From Prado023 sp963706885 (GTDB taxonomy: Bacteria > Actinomycetota > Actinomycetes > S36-B12 > CAIYMF01), in contig CAVPNX010000027.1 in the NCBI GenBank assembly GCA_963706885.1, positions 62,001 through 126,000 of the forward strand: a stretch of DNA of 64,000 nucleotides. The letters are read 5' to 3'. Numbering within the stretch: the first letter of the stretch is position 1; every line of letters starts with the position of its first letter. Below the pieces are notes generated by a model that had not been told where the DNA came from, searched no databases, and saw nothing but the letters and a program-made list of their open reading frames with translations. Shown here one piece after another: positions 1 through 16,113 of the stretch. Made by a program: the position numbers and the translations under genes.

Positions 1-232
1 CCTGCCGCAGCCAGGCGAGGAAGTCGCTGAGGTCGGACTCGGTCACCTCGTCGGCCGCCGTGATCCCGCGGCTGGCGCAGAACTCGAGGTAGCGCCGGAG
101 GTCCCGGCCGTAGGCGGCCAGCGAGTTCGGCGCCAGCCCGCGCTCGACCGTCAGGTGGTCGCGGTACACCTGCGCCGAGCGAGCCAGGGCACTGGGTCGG
201 GCCACCGGCCCCGCCGTGCTCGTCTCGGGCAC
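1..232 (-). CDS. xerD: Tyrosine recombinase XerD, N-terminal fragment
   Basis: This is the first 77 codons of a site-specific tyrosine recombinase running off the left edge. The reading begins with GTG and carries the core-binding (SAM-like) domain, with the segments AQVYRDHLTVERGLAPNSL, AAYGRDLRRYLEF and ESDLSDFLAWLRQ. XerD works with XerC to resolve chromosome dimers at dif. The GTG start shares one base with the TAG stop of ald (TAGTG), so the two are probably translationally coupled. The catalytic domain is outside the window, so XerD rather than XerC is inferred from the usual actinobacterial order next to ald, NUDIX and pyrG. Confidence 0.8.
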   Translation of the reverse strand, partial: MPETSTAGPVARPSALARSAQVYRDHLTVERGLAPNSLAAYGRDLRRYLEFCASRGITAADEVTESDLSDFLAWLRQ

Positions 233-1347
233 TAGGAGAGGACCGACTCCAGGGTCCGGTGCTCCAGGCCGAACTCCTGGGCAACCGCACCGTAGACCAC
301 CTGACCCTCATGGACGTTCAGGCCCAGAGCCAGGGGGTGGTCGTCCAGGCAGGCCTGCTTCCACCCCTTGTCCGCCAGCGCGACGGCGTAGGGCAGCGTC
401 ACGTTGGTCAGCGCGTAGGTCGAGGTGTGCGGGACCGCGCCGGGCATGTTGGCCACGCAGTAGAACACCGAGTCGTGGACCCGGTAGGTCGGGTCGGCGT
501 GGGTGGTCGGCCGGGAGTCCTCGAAGCAGCCGCCCTGGTCGATGGCGATGTCGACCAGCACCGAGCCCGGCTTCATCCGCGAGACCAGCTCGTTGCTGAC
601 CAGCTTGGGCGCCTTGGCACCGGGGACCAGCACGGCGCCGATCACGAGGTCGGCGTCCAGCACCGCGCGCTCGACCTCATAGAGGTTGGACGCGATCGTC
701 TGCATGTGGCCCTGGTAGATCGCATCGGCGCTGCGCAGCCGGGCGATGTTGAGGTCCAGCAGCAGGACCTCGGCCTGCATGCCCAGGGCGATCGCCGCGG
801 CGTTCATGCCGGCCACACCGGCGCCGAGGACGACGACCTTGGCGGCGTAGACGCCGGACACCCCACCCATGAGCGTGCCGCGCCCGCCGTACGCGCGCAT
901 CAGTGCATGGGCGCCGACCTGCGGGGCGAGCCGACCAGCCACCTCGGACATCGGGGCCAGCAGGGGCAGCGACCGGTCGGGCAGTTCCACGGTCTCGTAG
1001 GCGATCGCGGTGATCCCGGACTCGATCAGGGCATCGGTGCACTCACGCGAGGCGGCCAGGTGCAGGTAGGTGAACAGGGTCTGCCCGGGGCGCATCCGGT
1101 GGTACTCCTCGGCGATCGGCTCCTTGACCTTCAGGATCAGCTCACCGGTGGCCCACACCTCGTCGGCGGTGCCCAGGATCGTCGCGCCGGCGGCCTCGAA
1201 CTCCGCATTGGTGATCGAGGACCCGAGGCCCGCGTCCCGCTGGACGTACACGTCATGACCGTGCAGGCGCAGCTCGTGGACGCCGGCCGGTGTGATCGCG
1301 ACCCGGAACTCGTTGTTCTTGACCTCGCTGGGGATGCCGACCTTCAT
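232..1347 (-). CDS. ald: Alanine dehydrogenase
   Basis: Alanine dehydrogenase catalyses the reversible NAD-dependent deamination of L-alanine to pyruvate and ammonia in the cytoplasm. The product is 371 residues, the normal family length. It begins MKVGIPSEVKNNEFRVA with substrate-binding Arg15; Lys75 (in KVKEP) and His96 (in LFTYLHL) are the expected catalytic residues, and the Rossmann motif VVVLGAGVAGMNAA follows at about residue 171. I chose the ATG at 1347 because GGAGAGGA lies just upstream and a longer in-frame start would add 12 non-family residues. It is followed by overlapping xerD, and NUDIX lies 95 bp upstream. Confidence 0.95.
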   Translation of the reverse strand: MKVGIPSEVKNNEFRVAITPAGVHELRLHGHDVYVQRDAGLGSSITNAEFEAAGATILGTADEVWATGELILKVKEPIAEEYHRMRPGQTLFTYLHLAASRECTDALIESGITAIAYETVELPDRSLPLLAPMSEVAGRLAPQVGAHALMRAYGGRGTLMGGVSGVYAAKVVVLGAGVAGMNAAAIALGMQAEVLLLDLNIARLRSADAIYQGHMQTIASNLYEVERAVLDADLVIGAVLVPGAKAPKLVSNELVSRMKPGSVLVDIAIDQGGCFEDSRPTTHADPTYRVHDSVFYCVANMPGAVPHTSTYALTNVTLPYAVALADKGWKQACLDDHPLALGLNVHEGQVVYGAVAQEFGLEHRTLESVLS

Positions 1348-1441
1348 CTGTGCCGTCCTCTCCTCATCACCGGATGCGAGCATGCCCTAGCGGATGGCTC
1401 GTGACAATGCGCACCATCCGACCATACCAACCACGGATTCC

Positions 1442-2022
1442 TCAGTCTCGCCGGGCTGCGAGCGCCAGAATCGCAGCAACAGCCGTCGCGTTGGTGATGG
1501 ATCCGTCGAAACAGCGCTCCGTAGCTTCGGAAATCGTTACCCAGAGCTGGGGCAGCTCACGCTCCTCGGCCTCCCCGGTGTGCTCCCGGGATCCCGGATC
1601 CACGGTCAGGTCCGTTGCCAGGAAGATGGTGATCCGCTCACTGGTCCCCCCCGGGCTCAGCGCCAGCTCGAGCAGCGGGCTCCACGCGCGCGCGGTGACA
1701 CCCGCCTCCTCGGCGAGCTCGCGCCGGGCGCACTCGACCAGGTCCTCCCCCGGCTGGTCGAGCAGGCCCGCGGGGATCTCCCACATGTAGGTCGCAACCG
1801 GGTGCCGGTACTGGCGGATCAGCAGCAGACGACCCTCGTCGTCGACGGCGGCGACGGCCACCGCGCCCGGGTGGCGCAGCACGTCGCGGACCACGACATG
1901 CCCGTCGATGTCCACCGTCTCGGACCACACCGACCACTTGGCCCCGGTGAACCGGAGCTCCTCGGCCAGGACGGGGAACCGGTGGGGCGCATCGGCCAGG
2001 GGCAGCTCGTGGTCGGTGTCGG

Positions 2023-2026
<4 letters not shown>
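1442..2026 (-). CDS. NUDIX hydrolase, ADP-ribose pyrophosphatase-like
   Basis: This 194-residue protein is a NUDIX hydrolase of the ADP-ribose pyrophosphatase type, which splits ADP-ribose to AMP and ribose 5-phosphate. The Nudix box is visible as a Gly followed by ...CARRELAEEAGV around residues 87-110, and it is preceded by the family strand LLLIRQYRHPV. The ATG start overlaps the pyrG stop (ATGA), so it is probably co-translated with CTP synthase. The pairing of this gene with pyrG, ald and xerD is conserved in actinobacteria. Substrate specificity is inferred from family and cannot be read from the sequence. Confidence 0.88.
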
Positions 2027-3664
<1,638 letters not shown>

Positions 3665-3672
3665 GGGCCACC

Positions 3673-3678
3673 AGACTA
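3673..3678 (-). promoter_or_regulatory. Probable -10 element of a near-leaderless pyrG promoter
   Basis: On the minus strand TAGTCT is followed by 8 nt and the pyrG ATG. No ribosome binding site is visible in the gap after recN. This matches the TANNNT plus 6-8 nt plus start-codon layout seen at several other genes in the window. No clear -35 is seen. Confidence 0.45.
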
Positions 3679-3702
3679 TCGCGCGCTGGGGCCGAGCCCT
3701 GC

Positions 3703-5523
3703 CTATCCGCGCCGCGACGCGCGGTGGGCGAGTTCGAGCAACTCCTCGGCATGGGCCCCGGCCGCCTCCGATTCGGCCAGGCCGGCCAGCATCCGGGACA
3801 GCTCGCGGACCCGCTGCTCGCCCTCGACGACCTGGACCGACGACTCGGTCACCGTTCCGTCGGAGTCCTTCGTCACGACCAGGTGCCGGTCGGCGAATGC
3901 CGCGACCTGGGCCAGGTGCGTCACGACGATGACCTGGGTGCGGGTGCTCAGCTCCTGCAGCCGCCTGCCCACCTCGATCGCCGCGGCTCCGCCGACCCCG
4001 GCGTCCACCTCGTCGAAGACCATCGTGGGTACCGGGTCGGCGCCGGCCAGCACGACCTGCACCGCCAGCATGACCCGGGAGAGCTCACCGCCGGACGCGG
4101 CCTGGGCGATCGGGCGCAGCGGGGCGCCGGGGTTGGCCGCGAGCATCAGGGCCACGTCGTCGACACCGGTCGCCCGGAAGGCGACGGGACCGGACGGGGG
4201 TTCCCACCCTGGTGCGTCATCGATTCCGGCTCCTGTGTGCACCGGATCCATGACGCTGTCGCGTGTCGCCGACGGATCCGTCCCGACGGACGGCAGGACC
4301 AGGCCCTCGGGATCGGGGGTCGTGGTGACCGTGAACGCCACCCGCGCCCGGGGCATCGCCAGGGCCGCCAGCTCGGTCGCGACCTGGGCGGCGAACCGAT
4401 CGGCGGCCGCCCGTCGGGTGGCGCTCAGCTCGGCGCAGAGTTGACCGGCCCGGGCCCGCAGGTCCAGCGCCTGCGCCTCGAGCGCCCCGATCCGGTCATC
4501 GGCCCCGGCCAGCTGGGCGACCCGGGCGGCCGAGGTGGCCGACCACTCGAGCACCTCGGCGATCGTCGCCCCGTACTTGCGGGTCAGCCGCCCGAGGTCC
4601 GCGCGACGGTCCTGGATCGCGGCCAGGCGGCGCGGGTCGGCGTCGATGTCCTGCGCGTAGCGGGACAGGTCCGCGGCGACGTCCCCGAGCTGTGCCATCG
4701 CCGAGCGGATGGCCGCCACCGGTGCCGCCAGCTCCGGGTCGTGCGATGAGGCGGACTCCAGCGCCCGACGCGCCGCGCTGAGCAGGCCCATGACGTCCGA
4801 CGCCCCGTCGAGGTCCGTGTCGGAGGTGATCGCCTCGCGGGCGGCCTGCGCCGCACCGACGAGGTCCTCGGCGTTGGCCAGTCGTTCCGCCTCGGCCGCC
4901 AGCAGCACGTCCTCGTCGGGCTGCGGGTCGATCGCAGCGATCTCGGCCAGCGAGAACTCCAGCAGGTCCAGCTCGCGGGCGCGCTCCCGCTCGGATGCGC
5001 GCAACTCCCCGAGCTCGCGCTCGAGGCTGCGCAGCTGGCCGTGCACCTGGCCCACGCGCCGCACGAGCTCCTGGGTGTCCTCGCCGGCGAACGCGTCGAG
5101 CAGCGCCAGCGCACGGCTGCCGATCCGGGTCTGGTCGTGCTGGCCGTGGATCACCAGCAGCTGGCCCACGACATCGGCCAGGACCGCAGCCGGCACACCC
5201 CGCCCACCCAGGACGCTGCGCCCGCGGGCGGCGATGATCCGGGCAGCCATGAGCCCGTCGTCGTCGACGACCCCGCCGGCCTCCTCGACGACCGCGGCAA
5301 CAGCCTCGCCAGGCGCGTCGAACCACCCCTCCACCGCAGCCTGGGACTCGCCGGCCCGAACCAGACCGGCATCCGCACGCCCTCCGGCGAGCAGGCCCAA
5401 TCCGCTGACGACCATCGTCTTGCCCGCACCGGTCTCACCGGTGACCGCCGTGAAGCCGGGCGCGAACCCGCAGGTGGCGTCGGCGATGACGCCGAGCCCG
5501 GTGATCCGCAGCTCGTGGATCAC
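3703..5523 (-). CDS. recN: DNA repair protein RecN
   Basis: RecN is an SMC-like ATPase acting early in double-strand-break repair. The 606-residue product starts VIHELRITGLGVI, has Walker A GETGAGKT at about residues 29-36, a long helical central region with many RERARELDLLE-type segments (coiled coil), the ABC signature region QAASGGELSRVML and Walker B MVFDEVDAGVGG near the C terminus. The GTG start overlaps the nadK stop as GTGA, and this start gives the family N terminus; the open frame continues upstream but that part is not RecN-like. Order tlyA-nadK-recN is conserved in actinobacteria. Confidence 0.95.
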   Translation of the reverse strand: MIHELRITGLGVIADATCGFAPGFTAVTGETGAGKTMVVSGLGLLAGGRADAGLVRAGESQAAVEGWFDAPGEAVAAVVEEAGGVVDDDGLMAARIIAARGRSVLGGRGVPAAVLADVVGQLLVIHGQHDQTRIGSRALALLDAFAGEDTQELVRRVGQVHGQLRSLERELGELRASERERARELDLLEFSLAEIAAIDPQPDEDVLLAAEAERLANAEDLVGAAQAAREAITSDTDLDGASDVMGLLSAARRALESASSHDPELAAPVAAIRSAMAQLGDVAADLSRYAQDIDADPRRLAAIQDRRADLGRLTRKYGATIAEVLEWSATSAARVAQLAGADDRIGALEAQALDLRARAGQLCAELSATRRAAADRFAAQVATELAALAMPRARVAFTVTTTPDPEGLVLPSVGTDPSATRDSVMDPVHTGAGIDDAPGWEPPSGPVAFRATGVDDVALMLAANPGAPLRPIAQAASGGELSRVMLAVQVVLAGADPVPTMVFDEVDAGVGGAAAIEVGRRLQELSTRTQVIVVTHLAQVAAFADRHLVVTKDSDGTVTESSVQVVEGEQRVRELSRMLAGLAESEAAGAHAEELLELAHRASRRG

Positions 5524-6425
5524 CGGCGCTCCGTGTCCGACTCGCGCCACCCCTGGATCGGCAGCGCGAACTTGGCCACGAGCCGGTCGGTGAAGGGCGC
5601 GTCGCGCAGCCGGGCGAACGAGACGGGCTCCGGATGGCGGCTGACCTCGATACGCGCGTTGTGCGGCAGCACGAACGATCGGCGTCCGTCGGCCCAGAGC
5701 ACCCCCTGCTTCTCCGGGGCCACGCTCTCGACCACGATCCGGGTCGTGGGTGCGGTCACCATCGGCCGGGCGAAGAGCGCGTGCGCGGCCAGCGGCACGA
5801 GCAGCAGGGCCTCGACCTCGGGCCACACGATCGGCCCACCCGCGGAGAACGAGTACGCCGTCGAGCCGGTCGGGGTCGCACACACGACCCCATCACACAG
5901 CCACCGCGACAGCGGCCGGCCGTCGACCTCGACCATGAGGTCGAGCATCCGGTCCTCGGGCGCCTTCTCGATCGAGACCTCGTTGAGCGCCCAGGTGTGC
6001 ACGACCTCGACACCGTTGTCCAGGATCCGGGCGTCGACGGTCATGCGGTGCTCGACGCGGTAGTTGCGGGCCACCACCGCCTGGACGACCTCCTGCAGGT
6101 CCTCGCGCTCCAGCTCGGCGAGGAAGCCGACATGTCCGAGGTTCACGCCGAGCAGCGGGACGCCCAGCCCACGGGCGCGTTCGGCACCCCGGAGCACCGT
6201 GCCGTCCCCACCGAGCACGACGACCAGCTCGCAGCCGGAGGCAGCCGTGCCGTCGGGGTCGCGGTCGACCGGGACGACGCCCGGGACGTCGAGGACCTCC
6301 CACTCGTCGCGGGTGGCGGCCACCCCCATGCCCTCGCCCAGCAGCGCCTGGGCTGTCGTTCGTGCCGCGGCCACGGCCTCCTGGCGGCGGGTGTTCGTGA
6401 CCAGCAGGATCCGTCGATCAGCCAT
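5520..6425 (-). CDS. nadK: NAD kinase
   Basis: NAD kinase phosphorylates NAD to NADP and is the only route to NADP(H) in most bacteria. The 301-residue product contains the GGDGT motif (VVVLGGDGTVLRG) near residue 70 and the second NAD-binding signature CATPTGSTAYSFSAGGPI. I placed the start at the ATG at 6425 because AGGAGGGTG stands at a good distance upstream. A GTG twelve codons earlier overlaps the tlyA stop (GTGA) and is a plausible alternative start. It is coupled to recN downstream by a GTGA overlap. Confidence 0.94.
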   Translation of the reverse strand: MADRRILLVTNTRRQEAVAAARTTAQALLGEGMGVAATRDEWEVLDVPGVVPVDRDPDGTAASGCELVVVLGGDGTVLRGAERARGLGVPLLGVNLGHVGFLAELEREDLQEVVQAVVARNYRVEHRMTVDARILDNGVEVVHTWALNEVSIEKAPEDRMLDLMVEVDGRPLSRWLCDGVVCATPTGSTAYSFSAGGPIVWPEVEALLLVPLAAHALFARPMVTAPTTRIVVESVAPEKQGVLWADGRRSFVLPHNARIEVSRHPEPVSFARLRDAPFTDRLVAKFALPIQGWRESDTERR

Positions 6426-6454
6426 CGCGGCACCCTCCTGCGGTGCGGATCCGG

Positions 6455-7258
6455 TCACTGCGGACCCTCCTCGACTGCGCGGCGGACCTCCGCCGGATCG
6501 GGCGGACCGGCATCGGCCCTCAGGTGAAGAAAGTACTCGACATTCCCGCTCGGTCCCGGCAGCGGGCTGGCCACGACCCCGGCCGTCCCCAGCCCGACGT
6601 CCCACGCAGCGCCGGCAACTGACAGGACAGCCGACTGGCGCAGCTCAGCTTCGCGGACCACGCCGCCGCTGCCGAGGGCCGCACGCCCCACCTCGAACTG
6701 GGGCTTGACCATCAGGAGCAGGTCGGCATCGTCAGCCACGATGGCAGCGAACACGCCGAGGACCAGCCGCAACGAGATGAACGACAGGTCGGCGACCACG
6801 AGGTCCGGTCGCCGGGGCAGGTCCTCGACCACCAGCCCGCGGATGTTCGTCCGGTCCATCACCGTGACGCGCTCGTCGCTGCGCAGCGACCACGCCAGCT
6901 GGCCGTATCCCACGTCCACGGCGATCACGTGGGCAGCGCCGCGGCGAAGCAGCACGTCGGTGAAGCCGCCCGTCGAGGCCCCGGCATCCAACGCCCATCG
7001 CCCGGTGACCATCCGGCCGTCCGGATCGAACGCCGCCAACGCCCCGACCAGCTTGTGGGCGCCGCGGGACACGTAGTCCGGCCCCGCCGCAGCAGCCGTC
7101 ACCACGAGCGCGGCGGACTCCTCGACCTGCGTTGCCGGCTTGGTCGCCGGCGCCCCGGCAACCCGGACCCGCCCCTCGGCCACGAGCTGCTGGGCCTGCT
7201 CGCGGGACCGGGCCAGCCCGCGCCGGACCAGCTCGGCGTCCAGCCGCCGTCGGGCCAT
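6455..7258 (-). CDS. tlyA: TlyA family rRNA 2'-O-ribose methyltransferase
   Basis: TlyA methylates ribose 2'-hydroxyls in 16S and/or 23S rRNA; in mycobacteria its loss gives capreomycin resistance. The 267-residue product has an N-terminal S4 RNA-binding domain (RRRLDAELVRRGLARSREQA, residues 1-60) and an FtsJ-type methyltransferase domain with the SAM motif LDAGASTGGFTDVLL, then DLVVADLSFISLR and LLMVKPQFEVG. It sits in the conserved order before nadK and recN. Confidence 0.93.
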   Translation of the reverse strand: MARRRLDAELVRRGLARSREQAQQLVAEGRVRVAGAPATKPATQVEESAALVVTAAAAGPDYVSRGAHKLVGALAAFDPDGRMVTGRWALDAGASTGGFTDVLLRRGAAHVIAVDVGYGQLAWSLRSDERVTVMDRTNIRGLVVEDLPRRPDLVVADLSFISLRLVLGVFAAIVADDADLLLMVKPQFEVGRAALGSGGVVREAELRQSAVLSVAGAAWDVGLGTAGVVASPLPGPSGNVEYFLHLRADAGPPDPAEVRRAVEEGPQ

Positions 7259-7263
7259 GTGGG

Positions 7264-7587
7264 CTACGCCTGGCTGTCGGGATCGGACAGGACAGCGGCC
7301 AGACGTCGGTGGATGTCGGTGTAGACCTCGACCTGCTCGGTCAGCGGAAGGGCGTCGAGCTCGCCGAGTCGGGACAGCGCGTCATCCACCCTCGGGTCGG
7401 CGGTGGCGGCGGACTCGGCCGGCTCCGGCTCCTCGGGACGGTCGGGCGCCGGGTCGGGCGCCGCGTCGGGCGCCGGGTCGGCTGCGGACCGGGCGTCACT
7501 GGATGCCTGGGGCTGGGTGTCGCTCGGCTCGGCCTCGTGAGCCGCAGCCTGAGCCTCGTCGGGGGCCTCCGGCTGGCCCTCACTCAT
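7264..7587 (-). CDS. Small conserved actinobacterial protein of unknown function
   Basis: This 107-residue protein has an Ala/Pro/Asp/Glu-rich, probably disordered first two thirds with DPAPDAAPDPAPD-like repeats. Its conserved C-terminal helix is RLGELDALPLTEQVEVYTDIHRR(L). I recognise this C-terminal motif as typical of small proteins encoded beside tlyA in actinobacteria, but no function is known to me. Its ATG overlaps the stop of the upstream coiled-coil gene (ATGA), and tlyA starts 5 bp downstream, so it is part of the tlyA transcription unit. Confidence 0.75.
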   Translation of the reverse strand: MSEGQPEAPDEAQAAAHEAEPSDTQPQASSDARSAADPAPDAAPDPAPDRPEEPEPAESAATADPRVDDALSRLGELDALPLTEQVEVYTDIHRRLAAVLSDPDSQA

Positions 7588-7910
7588 CGCTCCCCCCGTA
7601 TGTCGCTGATGTGCCGCTCGAGCCGCTGCACCTGTTGGCGCAGGGCTCGGACCTCAGCCTCCGACACGAGTCCGAGGCGTTCGACCACGCGGTCGACCTC
7701 ACCGTGCACGTGGGTGACCAGGTTCCGCGGCGCCTGGGCCAGGGCCGAGCGGAGGCCGACCTCATCCTGCGGGTGGACGCCGGCGCGCTCGGGGTTACCC
7801 CCGGTGCTCGCCCAGAGGACGCTCGAGCTCGCCGCCCCCAGGACGCGGTTGGTCGTGGCTCGGGTCGTGCCCCTGCAGATGGCGCTGTAGTCCCTGACGA
7901 TGTCGATCAC
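7584..7910 (-). CDS. Small coiled-coil protein, function unknown
   Basis: This is a 108-residue product beginning VIDIVRDYSAICRGT. The C-terminal half (RNLVTHVHGEVDRVVERLGL, then SEAEVRALRQQVQRLERHI) is predicted by eye to be a coiled coil and resembles phasin-like granule-associated proteins, but the similarity is only of pattern. I chose the GTG at 7910 because GAAGGGAAGGGG lies about 6 nt upstream; the longer open frame upstream overlaps the HAD gene in another frame and is Arg/Gly-rich shadow. It is overlapped by the next gene (ATGA). Confidence 0.6.
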   Translation of the reverse strand: MIDIVRDYSAICRGTTRATTNRVLGAASSSVLWASTGGNPERAGVHPQDEVGLRSALAQAPRNLVTHVHGEVDRVVERLGLVSEAEVRALRQQVQRLERHISDIRGER

Positions 7911-7954
7911 TTCTGGCCCCTTCCCTTCCTGCAGGGTACCGCCCGGTGCCCGGT

Positions 7955-9122
7955 TCACCGGGTCGCGGCATGCACCTGCGCGGGCCCGACAACAACGAGG
8001 TCGGCGTCGTCGATCGCCCACGCGGCAGCCACCAGGGCGCGCACCACGTCCAGGTCGGCCTCCGACTCCGGGCCGGGATCCCCACGTCCAGCCGCGCGCA
8101 GGCCCTCCGGGATCCACCACCGCGCGGCATCGGCGTCGGGCGCCGGGCCCCCTGCCCCGCCTCGGTCCTGACCGGTGCCGCCCGCGGTTCCGGCTGTCCC
8201 CGTGGGGACCCGGACACGTGCGCTCCCGCACCCGGCCGTCACTGCCTCACCGCCCCGCGACACCACCACCTGAGGTGCCGGCTCGAGCAGGGCGCGCAGG
8301 TCCCGGCCGAGGTACGTGGGGCGGTGCTGCGGCGGTGCGACGAGGAGGTCCTGCCAATCGGTCACTCCCGTGAGGACGAGCAGCGACGGGATCCCTGACC
8401 GCGTCGCACCCTCGATGTCGGTGTCGAGCCGATCGCCGACCACGAGCGGGGTGACCGCCGCCGAACGCTCCACCGACTCGTGCATCAGCGGGGGTTCGGG
8501 CTTGCCAGCCACGACCGGCTCGGCGCCGGTGGCATGGCGCAGCGCCGCCACCATCGAGCCGTTGCCCAGTACGCGACCGCGCGGGCCGGGGATGGTCCGA
8601 TCCAGGTTCGTGGCCACCCACAGCAACCCACGCCCGATGGCCAACGACCCCTCGGCCAGCTGACGCCAGCCCGTCTCCGGTCCGTGGCCCTGGATCAGCG
8701 CGACAGCCCCGTCGTCGACGGACTCGACCGGCACCAACCCGCGTTCCCGCAGGGCCTCCCCCACCCCCGAGCCGCCGATCACCAGGACCCGCGAGCCGGG
8801 CGGCAGCCGCTCGGCGAGCACCCGGGCCCCCGCCTGAGCCGAGGTGACCACATCCGACGCGCTGAGCCCGGATCCCCAGCTCGACCAGGTGCGCGGCCAC
8901 GGCTGCCGGCGTCCGCGCGGCGTTGTTGGTCACGAAGGCCGCACGCATGGCGTGGCGCACCCGGGCCTCGTCCAGCGCCTCGGCCGCGTGGGGAACCGCG
9001 CTGGGTCCCACGTACACCACCCCGTCGAGGTCGAGCAGTGCCACGTCGTGGACGGCGGCCAGCGGTGAGTCCGACGACCCGAAGCCGCGGCCCTCCCACG
9101 CCGACGTGCGACCACCGGTCAC
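7955..9122 (-). CDS. HAD-IIA (NagD-like) phosphatase, one extra base
   Basis: This is a HAD-superfamily sugar or glycolate phosphatase of subfamily IIA. The catalytic motif ALLDLDGVVYVG and the motif II region AFVTNNAART are in the first frame. The frame breaks after HLVELGIR and resumes with ASDVVTSAQAGARVLAERL, continuing to VVGDRLDTDIEGATRSGI (motif IV). Removing one base from the CCC at 8867-8869 restores a protein of about 388 residues. The GTG start overlaps the TPR gene stop (GTGA). The C-terminal 90 residues beyond the HAD fold include a Gly/Thr-rich linker and DVVRALVAAAWAIDDADLV, an extension found in the actinobacterial members of this locus. The substrate is unknown. Confidence 0.82.
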
Positions 9123-10665
9123 TCGTCGAGCTCCTCGCCCCCGGCAGCCCCGTCGACCTCGTCGACCTCCGCGACCTCCTCGAAGGTGATCCCATCAAGC
9201 TCGTTGACCCGCTCCAGTGCGTCGGTGGACCCCTCGGGATCAACGTTCGCCGCCTGGGCGAACCACTCCCGGGACTCCCGGACCCGGCCGACCTCGAGCA
9301 GCGCATCGGCGTAGGCGTAGCGCAGTCGCGCCAGCCACTCACCCTGTCCCCGCGACTTCAACGCCGGCACCTGGAGGGTCAGCACCGCGGCCTCGGGCTG
9401 ACCGAGGTCCCGCCGCGCCCCGGCGGCCACGATGAGCAGCTCGACCTTTCCGGAGCGATCCAGCGTGCTCGCCTCCGGTGACGAGGCCAGGGCGAGCGCC
9501 CGCTCAGGGCGACCCAGGCCGCGTTCACAGTCGGCGATCATCGGCAGGTAGTCCGCGACCCCGGAGATCCGCGCGGCCGCCTTGAGCTCCGTGAGGGCGG
9601 TCCCGTAGTCACCGGCGGCATAGGCAGCCACGCCCACCGCCTCCCGCACGATGGCCACGCGGCCCGCCCGACGTGAGGCAGCCTGCGTGTGGGCCAGCGC
9701 GAGCTCGGGGTCCTCCCCCAGGAGGCGCGCGGCCGCGGCCAGGTGCAGCGCGACGATCTCGGCCAGCCCATCGGGGAGGGTGCGCAGCGAGTTCAGCGTC
9801 ACCCGGTCCAGCTCGGACACCTCCACGCCCTCGGGGATCGGGGGATCAGGGACACCCGCATCCCGACGCACCGGGCGGGAGTCGGGCCGGGCTGACTGCG
9901 CATCCCGTGACCCCGAGTCATGCCGTGGGGCACGGTCGGGAGAACTGGTGGGTCGCCCACCGGAACTGCTCTCACCTGGTCGGCTGGATCGTCCCCCCGA
10001 TCCCTGGGAACCGGACCCCGAACGAGTCGTGCTCGACGATCCGGACCTCGGCCTCCCCGCAGGATTCGATGGACCCCGTCCCGATGAGGGCCTCGAGGTA
10101 CCCCCCGAACCGCCCCCTGAGCCGGACGAGGGGCGGGACCCCTCCGATGCCGGGCGCGACCGCGGGTCGCTGGACGAGGTGGACCGCCCACTCCCCGACC
10201 GAGAACTCGAGGACGTGGACCCCGAACCCGACCGAGAGCTCGGACGGCCCAGCGCCTGACCCCGACCGCGAACCCGAGGATCCAGCACCGGACCCCGACC
10301 GCGCACCAGAAGAGCCAGCACCCGCACTCGACCGGGAACCCGAGGATCCAGCACCCGCACTCGACCGGGAACCCGAGGATCCGGCACCTGATCGGCCCGG
10401 CGCAGACCCAGCCTTCCCGGATGAGCCGCTCTTCCCCGATGAGCCCGGCTTCCCGGATGACGGCCGACCCGAACCGCCCGTGGGTCCGCCGCTGCGGGGC
10501 TTGCCCGAGCTCGACCCCGACGACGTGGACTTCGCGCCGCCCCCACCGCGACCGCCGGCGCCCCCGGCACCACCGGGACCGAGAACCACCCGAGGAGCCG
10601 CGTGACCCCCCGGAACCACCCGAGGAGCCCCGGGAGGATCCCCCGGTGGCCTTGCTGTCACTCAT
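9119..10665 (-). CDS. Ser/Gly-rich TPR-like protein, two extra bases
   Basis: This gene lies at the conserved position between the rRNA/tyrS locus and the HAD gene. It starts MSDSKATGGSSRGSSGG at 10665 with AGAGGGAA upstream. The first 190 residues are low-complexity Ser/Gly/Arg (KPGSSGKSGSSGKAGS, SRSGSGSTSSSSRSGSG) and probably disordered. The last 220 residues are helical repeats of TPR type (LALAHTQAASRRAGR, AAYAAGDYGTALTELKAA, RLRYAYADALLEVGRVRES). Two +1 shifts must be removed, near 10580 and in the CCC at 10248-10250, to join the parts. No function is established; an Arg/Gly-rich tail next to rRNA genes would be compatible with RNA or ribosome association, which is only inference. Confidence 0.7.
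10265..10395. repeat. 33-bp tandem repeat within the TPR-like gene
   Basis: About four imperfect copies of a 33-bp unit of the type cccgaggatccagcacccgc... lie head to tail. They encode an 11-residue unit GSSGSRSSAGA (variants GARSGSGAGSS). The unit is a multiple of three, so copy number could change without a frameshift. Confidence 0.75.
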
Positions 10666-10757
10666 GACGTTCCCTCTCGACCGGGTCAGCCTACCGGGGT
10701 TACGGCAGGGGCAGACCCCTTCTGTCCCGCTCCCAGCCCTGGGTGCGGGGATAACGC

Positions 10758-10790
10758 AAAAAGGGCCACCCCATTGGGGCGGCCCTTTTT
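10758..10790 (-). terminator. Rho-independent terminator of the rRNA operon
   Basis: Read on the minus strand it is AAAAAGGGCC-CCCC, a short loop, GGGG-GGCCCTTTTT. The stem is strong and ends in a T tract, lying about 10 nt past the 5S 3' end. It is the only textbook intrinsic terminator with a T run that I see in the window. Confidence 0.9.
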
Positions 10791-10800
10791 GAAAGAATGT

Positions 10801-10916
10801 CCGGCAGCGTCCTACTCTCCCACAAGGTCCCCCTTGCAGTACCATCGGCGCTGAGAGGCTTAGCTTCCGGGTTCGGAATGGGACCGGGCGTTTCCCTCTC
10901 GCTATGACTGCCGAAA
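10801..10916 (-). rRNA. rrf: 5S ribosomal RNA
   Basis: The minus strand reads GGCAGTCATAGCGAGAGGG at the 5' end, CCCATTCCGAACCCGGAAGC in the conserved loop and GGGAGAGTAGGACGCTGCCGG at the 3' end with pairing ends, a complete 5S rRNA of about 115 nt. It is the last gene of the rRNA operon. Ends are approximate by a few bases. Confidence 0.93.
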
Positions 10917-10990
10917 CTCTATTGAGATATGATCCCCGACCGTATCTCGGGAACCGCACAGTGGACGCAAACATAAGAAATGATTGTGAG

Positions 10991-15958
<4,968 letters not shown>

Positions 15959-16113
15959 GTTTGCTCTGGGGCGAACCCCAGAAACTTGTTAACCTCAGTT
16001 GATCTCTGGCAAGACCTCAAGCTGACTTGCTTGATGTCATACCAAAGGAATCTCCGCCACGATCGACAATCGCCGACCGCGGACGGGGTTAATAAATTGG
16101 CATTGACTTTCGG

